A stretch of DNA of 60,000 nucleotides, from NCBI GenBank assembly GCA_037447655.1, contig JBBHKE010000775.1:413692-473691 (forward strand), given 5' to 3'. The notes under the pieces are model-generated. The model saw nothing but the letters and a program-made list of their open reading frames with translations. It made no database searches and was not told the origin of the DNA. Shown piece by piece: positions 53,056 through 60,000 of the stretch. A program made the position numbers and the translations under genes. Positions within the stretch are counted from its first letter, which is position 1. Every line of letters starts with the position of its first letter. This DNA comes from Zygnema cylindricum. Taxonomy: Eukaryota; Streptophyta; Zygnematophyceae; Zygnematales; Zygnemataceae.

Positions 53056-55075
53056 ATGGAGGTCTCAGAGTTTCAGGTTATGGGCCCACCCTCTAGGTAC
53101 CAATCTTTAATGGAACTGGATTCATATACTGGGAAAGTATGATGATAGGAGCTCTATGCGAAAAAAGGTTTTGGGGGATAGTGAGTGACGGTTGGGGCGT
53201 CCATCAAGTCTTCGAATTCCTTTAGTGTTTCGAGGAACCAGATTCACCAGGAAAGAGGATCCACCTTCAACGTAGGAAACAAAAAAATGAGAGGTGGTGG
53301 ACAAAGGAAAGGAGAAGGAGACGATCACACCAATAGCAACTGGTTCGACATTTATGTCACCTATTCCGAGGAATGAGGAGAATGATACTAAAACCTGGGA
53401 CTTTAACAATATGGCGGCAAAACACTTCATCCTACGCCATCTCACTCAAGGACTTGCATGTCCTCATTTGCAGGTAGAAAGGGCATCCGATCTTTGGATG
53501 GCTCTCATAGAGATGTACCGAAGTGGTACGATTCAGCAACAACAGTTGGCTGATCAGAAAGTTAAGGAGTATGTATACAAAGGGGGAAATATGTTGGATT
53601 TTTGCAATGAGCTTGCTACACTCTTCATGGAGCTAGAGAGTGCGGGAAAAGATTTTAGTGAAAAAGAAAAGGTTAACTGTTTACTGATGAAGTTACCTGA
53701 TGAGTTCGTGAACATAGTTTACCGTGTGCAGGACTTGCCTGACTCAAGGTGGATATGGAACTCAGTGGTAGGGATGATTCTCGTTCAAGAGAATACAATT
53801 GAGATCCGAAGGGGAGGAAAGAGTGGCCAAGCCTTGGCAATAGCAACTGATTAGAGGAACAGAGATTCCCGAAAACCGGTCAGAAACTATGGGGGTAGGG
53901 AGCAGAAAAAACAGGCCGACGAGTTCGAACAAAGGGCTCCCAAAGGTTTATGTCATTTTTGTAAGAAACCAAGGCACTATATGGCAGAGTGCACTAAGCT
54001 AACCGAGCTTCGGTAAAAAAAAAGGGCAGACCGGTGGTACCCCGAGAGGAAAGAAAAAGGCCCTTGTCACACAGGTACTTGAGGCGGAATCCGAGGACGA
54101 GGACGATGAGCGCCTTTTGGATGAGGAGTTGGAGGCGAAAAACGAGGTCAAAATTCCACGAAGGCAGAAATGTGTTTACGGTGGATTGAAAAGTGAAGCA
54201 GGCTGGATTGTAGATTCAGGTGCCTCCATCCACATGTGTAAGGATAGGCACCTGTTCACTAAGATAAGAAAGATTCCCACTGTAGAGATACAGTACGGGG
54301 ATGGGAGGATAGTCACCACTACTCTTGTAGGATCGGTAGATCTGAAAGTGTTAGTAGAAGGAAAGACATCTATATTAACATTTTCCGATGTATTGTTTAT
54401 TCCGGAGCTGAACAAAAATCTTATCTCTACATCAGTATTAGATAATAAGGGTTTTTTCACTAGCACTAGGGAAGGAGTTTTTACTGCTAGTTTTGAGGAG
54501 GATGTTTATTTCATTGCTGAGAAAGGTAGCCATGGGATGTTTAGGCTGATCTTAAGTAATGAAAAGAAGAAACTTTACTATGCTGGTGTTCATGATATTA
54601 TGATGTGGCATAAGAGGCTTGGGCATGTGAATCTAGATAAGTTAAGAGAGATGAAAAAGATGGGAGTGGTGGAAGGGATTCAGTTCAGTGAGAGTGATGA
54701 TATAAGTGATTGTAGTGGATATGCTCAAGGTAAAGCACACAGATTACCCTTTCCTAAAACAGCCACCTATAAGGGAGAAAAACTTCTAGATCTAGTACAC
54801 ACAGATATTTGGGGACCGGCTAGAGTGCCCTCATCGGGGGGGAAGAGATTTATGATGACTATAACTGATGATTGGTCTCGGTATTCCCGGGTATATTTTT
54901 TGAAAAACAAGTCTGAAGCTGAGGATTGTTTTAGACAATATAAAGCATGGAGCGAAAAATTCCATGAAACTCCAATCAAGAGAGTAAGGAGTGACAATGG
55001 TGGAGAGTATACTTCTAACCAGTTTGAGGATTTTCTGAGGGAAGATGGGGTTCAACACCAAAAGACGTGGTGGAA
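53056..55075 (+). pseudogene. gag-pol: Cop7 gag - protease - integrase N-terminal half
   Basis: Starts ATGGAGGTCTCAG in the LTR. Small deletions near 53090 and 53186 shift the frame; gag is open from 53294 to 53854 (QQQQLADQKVKEYVYKGGNM) and then has a TAG. Zinc knuckle CHFCKKPRHYMAEC (about 53954), protease IVDSGASIHMC (about 54208) and integrase HTDIWGPARV (first Asp present), RSDNGGEYTSNQF (second Asp present). At about 55065 the frame jumps from GVQHQKT into the linker. The Glu of the catalytic triad and the integrase C-terminus are deleted, about 590 bp compared with Cop6. Confidence 0.9.
53076..53091 (+). other. Cop7 primer-binding site
   Basis: GGTTATGGGCCCACCC directly after the middle LTR. 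Its presence shows that the LTR also serves Cop7 as 5' LTR. Confidence 0.9.
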
Positions 55076-56824
55076 ATTGATTCGGAATCAAGGGATAGGG
55101 GAGAAGCCGAGTTTGTTCGAAAGAATCCACGAGAACCATCTATTCCAGCCTCAGATTTTGAGGGGGGGAGGAGAAGTAGCAAAAGACTGCAAGAAAAACA
55201 GGTTAATAACAAGGTAACCAAACTATCTCATCAAGATGAACCTCAAACTTATGGAGAGGGGATGACTTGTCCTGAAAGAAACCGGTGGAAGACAGCCATC
55301 AATGAGGAGATGGCTTCAATCATGGCAGCCGATACTTGGGAGCTAGTGGACTGCCCACCTAACCGAAAACCAATCGGTTGTCAGTGGGTATTCAAATTAA
55401 AACTGAACCCAGATAACACAATCGAGCGCTACAAGACCAGATTAGTGGCAAAGGGATTTACACAAAAGGAAAGAATTGACTACGAGGAAACCTTTGCCCC
55501 GGTGGTCAGATTTCCCTCCGTCCGTATACTTCACAGTTTAGCAGCGGCAGAAGACATGGAAGTGCATCAGATGGACATCAAGACAGCCTTTTTATATGGA
55601 GAATTGGAAGAGGAGATCTTCATGCGACAACCCGAAGGTTTTGTGGAGGAAGGAGAGGAGAGTAAGGTATGCCGGCTGATTAAATCTCTTTATGGTTTGA
55701 AACAGGCACCTCGACAATGGAATAAGAAGCTTGATGAGTTTCTTACCGGTCTAGGATATATTCGGATCAGCTTAGATCACTCAATCTATGTTTTCGAAGT
55801 TGAGGGAGGTTTTATATTTATTGCAATTTATGTTGATGATTTGCTTGTTTTAAGTAAATCAATGGAAAAAATTAACAAACTGAAAACCGATCTTAAGGGG
55901 AGATTTGAAATGAAGGATATGGGAGAAGCAAGATATATTATGGGAATTCAAGTAGAGAGAGACCGAAAAAGGAAAATTATAAAACTGACTCAAAAGGAAG
56001 CAATAGGGAACATGCTTGAAAAAATTAAAATGGATAAAGCTAATAGTTGTACAACTCCAATGGAGTTGAAGAAGGGAAGTGAGGGGAGTGAGGAAGAAGG
56101 AGTCATAGTCTTAGACGAGGAATTATCTCCTGATGAACAGAAGTTCATGCAGACTATTCCTTATAAGCAAGTAGTGGGAAGTCTAATCTATTTTATGAAT
56201 TGTACCCGGCCGGATTTAGCTGCAGCTGTAGGAGTGCTGAGTAGCAGTCTAAATGCTCCCACTAAGAAGGATTGGGAGGCAGCTAAGAGAGTACTTAGAT
56301 ATTTGGTAGGAACTAGGGATCTGTGGTTGCATTTGGGTGGGGAGAATACTGACATCACTACTTGGAGTGATGCCAGTTATGGTGATGCTCCGATGAGGAG
56401 ATGCACTTCTGGATATGTATTATATGTGGGTGATGGGGCTTGCTGTTGGAGTAGCAAACCGCAAAAGGTTATTGCTCAGTCCACCATGGAGGTTGAGTAT
56501 ATGGCCTCTTGCTCTGCTGTAAAAGAATTGATGTGGGTCAAGTCTTTGCTTGGTGAACTTGGTCACCTTAAGAGTGGTGTGCAGAAAATATTTTGTGATA
56601 ATCAGGCAGCAATCGCTATTTCTGCCAATCCTAAACATCATTTTAAAGCCAAACACATGGACATCAGGCTCGGCTTTGTTAGAGAGAAAGTAGAAAACAA
56701 AATAATCAGTTTAGAGTACAGACCAGATAGTGAAATGGTAGCAGATATGATGACCAAACCTATGCCTTCCCCTAAGCTAATTTTCTGCAGGGAGAAGTGT
56801 GGTCTGAAATTAAAGATTCACTAG
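55067..56824 (+). CDS. pol: Cop7 RT-RNase H, 585-codon open frame
   Basis: Homologous throughout to the Cop6 frame: linker, RT with KTAFLYGELEEEIFMRQPEG, SLYGLKQAPRQWNKKLDEFL, IAIYVDDLLVLS (about residue 255) and RNase H TWSDASYGDAP, FCDNQAAIAI, VADMMTKPMPSPK. In RNase H the TMEAEYM block reads TMEVEYM; the catalytic Glu is retained. The frame is open to the natural end but is preceded by the integrase deletion, which changes frame (WWKLIRNQGIG in the upstream frame). Confidence 0.9.
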   Translation: MVEIDSESRDRGEAEFVRKNPREPSIPASDFEGGRRSSKRLQEKQVNNKVTKLSHQDEPQTYGEGMTCPERNRWKTAINEEMASIMAADTWELVDCPPNRKPIGCQWVFKLKLNPDNTIERYKTRLVAKGFTQKERIDYEETFAPVVRFPSVRILHSLAAAEDMEVHQMDIKTAFLYGELEEEIFMRQPEGFVEEGEESKVCRLIKSLYGLKQAPRQWNKKLDEFLTGLGYIRISLDHSIYVFEVEGGFIFIAIYVDDLLVLSKSMEKINKLKTDLKGRFEMKDMGEARYIMGIQVERDRKRKIIKLTQKEAIGNMLEKIKMDKANSCTTPMELKKGSEGSEEEGVIVLDEELSPDEQKFMQTIPYKQVVGSLIYFMNCTRPDLAAAVGVLSSSLNAPTKKDWEAAKRVLRYLVGTRDLWLHLGGENTDITTWSDASYGDAPMRRCTSGYVLYVGDGACCWSSKPQKVIAQSTMEVEYMASCSAVKELMWVKSLLGELGHLKSGVQKIFCDNQAAIAISANPKHHFKAKHMDIRLGFVREKVENKIISLEYRPDSEMVADMMTKPMPSPKLIFCREKCGLKLKIH

Positions 56825-56837
56825 AAAATAAGGAGAG

Positions 56838-57126
56838 TGTAGAAACTAATGGTTTTAAAGTATTTTCTAGGTCTGAAAAAAAATAAAGAAGCCGAGGCAG
56901 TCTACCTCTAACTTCTCTCTCAACCTCTCAAACTTGTCGCAGTCACTGAGAAATTGGAGAGGATGCTAGAGCCATTGCTACCTAGGCTATCCTGAGGTTT
57001 ACGGGAAATTTATATTAGTTAGGGTTTATTTATTTAAAAGGTATGTGCCGGCGGCAGGGATTGATCCTTGTTCCTACCGGCCGGCAGACAGGAAATAGCC
57101 GGTAGCCTTAGCCGTTAAGCCTAGCG
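56838..57126 (-). promoter_or_regulatory. Antisense tRNA-like Pol III-type unit in Cop7 3' LTR
   Basis: Minus strand: CTTAACGGCTAAGGCTACCG (A-box/D-arm-like, about 57101-57120), GGATCAATCCC (B-box-like, 57058-57068) and a hairpin CTCTCCAATTTCTCA with loop GTGACTGCGACAAGTT closing with TGAGAGGTTGAGAGAG-type complement. A TTTTTTTT run (complement of 56876-56883) follows. Confidence 0.55.
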
Positions 57127-57886
57127 GTAGTGTTACGTAGCATATAGTTTGATATTTATTTAAATAATTATACGTGCGATAAATCATTTAACTGAAATGG
57201 ATTACGGGATACATAGATCCAGTAATATATAATGTACGAATTACAGTACGGACAAAAATCAATACCGCGCATTTGTTTCGTAATTGAAACAAATACCGCG
57301 CATGTATTTATTACGGCTACGATTAAATCCGAATTTAATCGAACCGCCGGGATTAGCGCCGAGATCGCGGAGGAAGATTTCGGCGGTTTGTGGCCATCGC
57401 CACATCGGATGACGCGTGGCGAAATTACGTTGGATCGTGGAATCTCCGGATATTATGGCACCGAATCTAGATATGACATGTGTCGACATTTAGGCCATGT
57501 CGTACAATGTCCGTACCTAAAGTACACCCGCAGCTGTACTTTTGCGTACGGAACTCAATTCTGATTGGTTCCATACATCAGTAGATAGAGTCTGTGAGAG
57601 AGATAGGACTTAGAAAAATTAGAAGATAGGACCCCCTCTCCCAAAGAGCTTCTGTACAAAAGGTCAACTTTGACCCTCCATAACTTACTGCTCAGGGGAG
57701 CAAATTTAGAGATTCTTTTTGCTATCGACTCTAGGAAGTCTTGCCTTCACAGGGGTGCAGGTGGTCAGGGTTTTTGTTTGCCAGGGTGGCAGTTATTTGT
57801 TGCTGAAACACAAAGGGGTCAGGATTATCATAGAGGCTTCTTGGAAGCTGTCTACTTTGAGGACTTATGGAGGTCTCAGAGTTTCA
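56838..57886 (+). repeat. Cop7 3' LTR (L2)
   Basis: 1049 bp, follows polypurine tract AAATAAGGAGAG. The outer target duplication GTACT follows at 57887. A single palindromic ATTTGTTTCG/TGAAACAAAT site lies at about 57270-57294. Leader text CTCAGGGGAGCAAATTTAGA and the GACTC hairpin are conserved. Confidence 0.92.
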
Positions 57887-57891
57887 GTACT

Positions 57892-58270
57892 ATGGCCGTA
57901 CAAGAAGTACACTGGTACTTGTACCTTCTTGTACTTTACAGTCATATGATTGGTCGAGTATCTTAGTAATATGTTTAGAGAGGTAGCTTCAGACTTAGAC
58001 TATTTTTGGGTTTTCAGCCTCTCTCCCAGAGTGCACTTGAATTTATGGACCAACTTTGGTCAGCCATAACTTAATGCTCAGGTGAGCAAATTCAGTGATT
58101 CTTTTTGCTAGGACTCAGGGGAGTCCAGGCTACACAGCGGTGTAGTCGGTAAGAGATTTTGCGTCCCACGGTAAGACTTTTTCATTGTCAAAGTGAAAAG
58201 TGCATGTACTATCCTAGAGGCTTCAAATAAGCTGGACATTTTGTGTACCAATGGAGGTCACAAAATTACA
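57892..58270 (+). repeat. Cop5 3' LTR, second part (L1)
   Basis: Continues 45085-45625 after the GTACT duplication: ATGGCCGTACAAGAAGTACA, inverted CCAAT, TATA-like TTGAATTTATGG, GGACTCAGGGGAGTCC-type hairpin (58112-58126) and CTACACAGCGGTGTAG (58130-58145). Ends AAAATTACA. Confidence 0.9.
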
Positions 58271-58411
58271 GGGAGTCCATGCTGCAAAAGGGTGCAGTCA
58301 AACTGTCAGTTTGCCATCTTGGAAGCAGTGATTGTGGCTTGAAGTGGGTTAGTTGAATACTATGTAGAAGATTCCTATATTCTATCGTCCAATGGAAGAC
58401 ACACAATTGCA
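58271..58411 (+). repeat. Cop8 5' LTR, second part (L4)
   Basis: Completes the L4 LTR broken at 38490: GGGAGTCCATGCTGC...CACAATTGCA. The gag start ATGGAAGACACA (58392) lies inside it. Confidence 0.88.
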
Positions 58412-60000
58412 GGTTATGGGCCCACCCTCTAGGGTTCCCACCTTCAATGGATCTGAGTTTATCTAGAGGGAAGCCATGATGATGGGAGCTCTGTGCGAAA
58501 AACGATATTGGGGTATCGTCAGTGGACAAGTGAAACGTCCACCTTTGGGAACTCCACCCGGATTTGGAGGAGTAAGGTTTCCTACATTAACGATTGACTC
58601 GGCGGAGGAGGCAGATGATAGGGACAGCAGTGTGTCCAAAAAAAGGAAAGGGAAGTAGACACCCCTCACTCCTATTGCCACAGTACCGTGAGCGGCGATC
58701 GTGAAGACCGCGGAGAACGATACTCAAAAATGGGAGGATTTAAACATGGCTGCCAAGAACTTTATTCTTTTGCACCTCACTTAAGCTTTGGCCACTCCTC
58801 ATCTTCACATTTACAAGGCTGAGGAGTTCTGTGTGAGTTTGGTGGAGATTTATAGAGCTTTAACTATTCAGGAGCTCCAATTAGCTAAGCAAAAGCTAGT
58901 GAGTTACACTTACAAAGGAGGAAAGATGTTATATTACTGTAATGATTATTCTTATTTATATATGGAGATGGAAAGTGCCTGGTGGACAGGTACAATGAAA
59001 ATGAAAGTAAACACCCTTATCATGAAGGTACGAGATGAGTTCGAGAACATAGTGTACCGAGTATAGGAATTGCCTGATAGTTCATGGAAATGGAACACAG
59101 TGGTCAAGATAATACTTGTGCAAGAAAACACAATGGAGATTAGGAGAGGAGGAAATAGCATTCAAGCTCTAGCTGCAAGAGGGGACCGATGGGGGAAGGA
59201 CTCAAAGAAACTGTACAAAGGGGAAAGAGACCATTCTGGAGGACCGAGGCCCCCAAATGGTTTTTGTCATTTTTGCAAAAAGCCGGGACACTTCATCGCA
59301 GATTGTGTCAAGCTGTCAGAGCTGAGGCTCTAAGAGAACCGTAGAGGGGGTTTTTGTAGAGGGAAGAAAAAGGCACTTGTGGTTACAAAAGTGACAGGAG
59401 AAACTGAGGATGAGTCTTCTGAGGAGGATGGAGAGGTTTTTCTTGACGAGAGTATGGATGAGAAAGAGATCCCTCGGAGACAAAAGTGTGCCCTTAGAGC
59501 ATTTCCGGAAGCTCCATAGGAAGGATGGATTATCGACTCAAGTGTATCCATGCATATGTGTCGTGATAAAGAACTCTTCACTAAGCTAAGAAAGATCCCT
59601 ACAGTAGAGATAGAGTATGGAATTGGGAGAGAAGTTACTATAGATCTAGTGGGATAACTAGATCTGAAAGTCTTAGTGGAGTGTAAGACTTCTATAATTA
59701 CATTCTCAGATGTACTCTACATTCCTGAGCTGAGAAAAAATCTTGTCTCTACGTCTGTGATAGATGACAAGGAATGTGATACCTTCACTAGAAAAGGAGT
59801 CTTTAAAGCTAAGTATGGGGATGAAGTTTACTTCACGATAGATAAGGGTTGCCAAGGAATGTTTAGACTTAACCTGAGTAATGAAAAGAAGAATGCTTAC
59901 TATGATGGTGTTCTTAAGTTGATGATTTGGCATAAGCGGATAGAGCATGTGTATTTTTATAAGTTGAGGGGAATGAAAAAGCTTCGGGTAGTAGAAGACA
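58392..60000 (+). pseudogene. gag-pol: Cop8 gag - protease - GAG-pre-integrase (runs off the window)
   Basis: Starts MEDTQLQVMGPPSRVPTFNG, with the first seven codons in the LTR. Stops occur near 58464, 58656, 58690, 58782, 59064, 59331 and 59517. Gag block YKAEEFCVSLVEIYRALTIQ, zinc knuckle CHFCKKPGHFIADC (about 59265), protease IIDSSVSMHMC (about 59530; DSGAS has become DSSVS), and pre-integrase LMIWHKRIEHVYFYKLRGMK at the right edge (GHV changed to EHV). It is the most diverged copia of the window on the plus strand and is probably old. Confidence 0.88.
58412..58427 (+). other. Cop8 primer-binding site
   Basis: GGTTATGGGCCCACCC immediately after the L4 LTR end. The same half-tRNA site is used by a third LTR family. 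Confidence 0.9.

Larger units (their letters stand above)
51025..53075 (+). repeat. Shared middle L2 LTR (3' LTR of Cop6, 5' LTR of Cop7)
   Basis: Starts after the polypurine tract AAATAAGGGGAG and ends at a Cop7 primer site. It is interrupted at CCGGC by the L4 solo LTR. Its two parts correspond exactly to the unbroken LTR at 56838 (GTGCCGGCGGCAGGGATTG). Confidence 0.92.
45626..57886 (+). mobile_element. Cop6-Cop7 tandem L2 copia array (LTR-internal-LTR-internal-LTR)
   Basis: L2 LTRs lie at 45626-46673, 51025-53075 (split by an L4 solo LTR; 1042 bp without it) and 56838-57886. Two internal regions share the middle LTR. Only the outer ends carry the target duplication GTACT (45621-45625 and 57887-57891), so the array was one insertion later expanded by unequal recombination between LTRs, or a tandem product. 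Confidence 0.92.
38491..58270 (+). mobile_element. Cop5: L1-family copia, host of two further insertions
   Basis: The 5' LTR is 38491-39443 and the internal part 39444-45084. The 3' LTR is 45085-45625 plus 57892-58270. Flanking pentamers are AGGAG (38486-38490) and GGGAG (58271-58275), one mismatch. Without its insertions the element is about 6.3 kb. It contains the L3 solo LTR 42288-43530 and the Cop6-Cop7 array 45626-57886. Confidence 0.85.

Overview
This is a eukaryotic, retrotransposon-dominated window with no intact host gene that I can recognise. A plant or streptophyte-alga genome is my best guess. The reasons are the Ty1/copia abundance, ACACGTGGC-type G-box motifs upstream of TATA boxes in the LTRs, and large nested insertions. 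The sequence does not prove the lineage. Nearly all coding sequence is gag-pol of Ty1/copia elements, plus two Ty3/gypsy remnants. Nearly every element carries stops or frameshifts.

LTR families are named here L1 (about 950 bp, begins TGTTGAAAAAGG), L2 (about 1050 bp, TGTAGAAACTAATGG), L3 (about 1.2 kb, TGTTGATATTTGAG), L4 (1004 bp, TGTTGAAATAAATAG), L5 (750-840 bp, ends GAACAACA) and L6 (1.3 kb, of a non-coding element). Left half: a gypsy element (Gyp1, 277-3321, resuming 15419-15815) is split by an L1 copia element (Cop1, 3322-15418, target duplication TGGAA). Inside Cop1 lie a minus-strand L5 copia element (Cop9, 7208 to about 12180) and about 2.3 kb of unidentified sequence. Then come a truncated L1 copia (Cop2), an L5 LTR, a 101-bp satellite with a four-monomer higher-order repeat (17805-18716), an unidentified gene-like block that is a second copy of part of the Cop1 insert (19.2-20.4 kb), a decayed copia (Cop3, 21.0-24.8 kb), an L2 LTR and a possible small LTR element (25.9-27.4 kb).

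Middle: a minus-strand internally deleted copia (Cop4). Its 5' LTR is split by a complete, very young, non-coding LTR element (29932-33481, target duplication CTTTA). Right half: the gypsy element Gyp2 (34146-37622, with an assembly gap at 36716-36725) was entered by an L4 copia (Cop8, 37623-38490 and 58271-60000). That LTR was entered by an L1 copia (Cop5, 38491-58270). Cop5 in turn received an L3 solo LTR in pol (42288-43530) and, in its 3' LTR, a tandem pair of L2 copias (Cop6-Cop7, 45626-57886, target duplication GTACT). The shared middle LTR of that pair holds an L4 solo LTR (51245-52248). Clean 5-bp target duplications allow most layers to be ordered in time.

Two features recur across the otherwise different copia families and look like the real novelty. 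First, LTR families L1-L4 carry, antisense to the retrotransposon in U3, a tRNA-like A-box/B-box head, then a hairpin whose stem changes but stays paired around a nearly invariant loop, then (in most copies) a T-run. This is a candidate Pol III/SINE-like unit built into each LTR. Second, the primer-binding site GGTTATGGGCCCACC matches the anticodon arm of initiator tRNA-Met (half-tRNA priming, as in Drosophila copia). The gag reading frame starts inside the 5' LTR and runs straight through that site.
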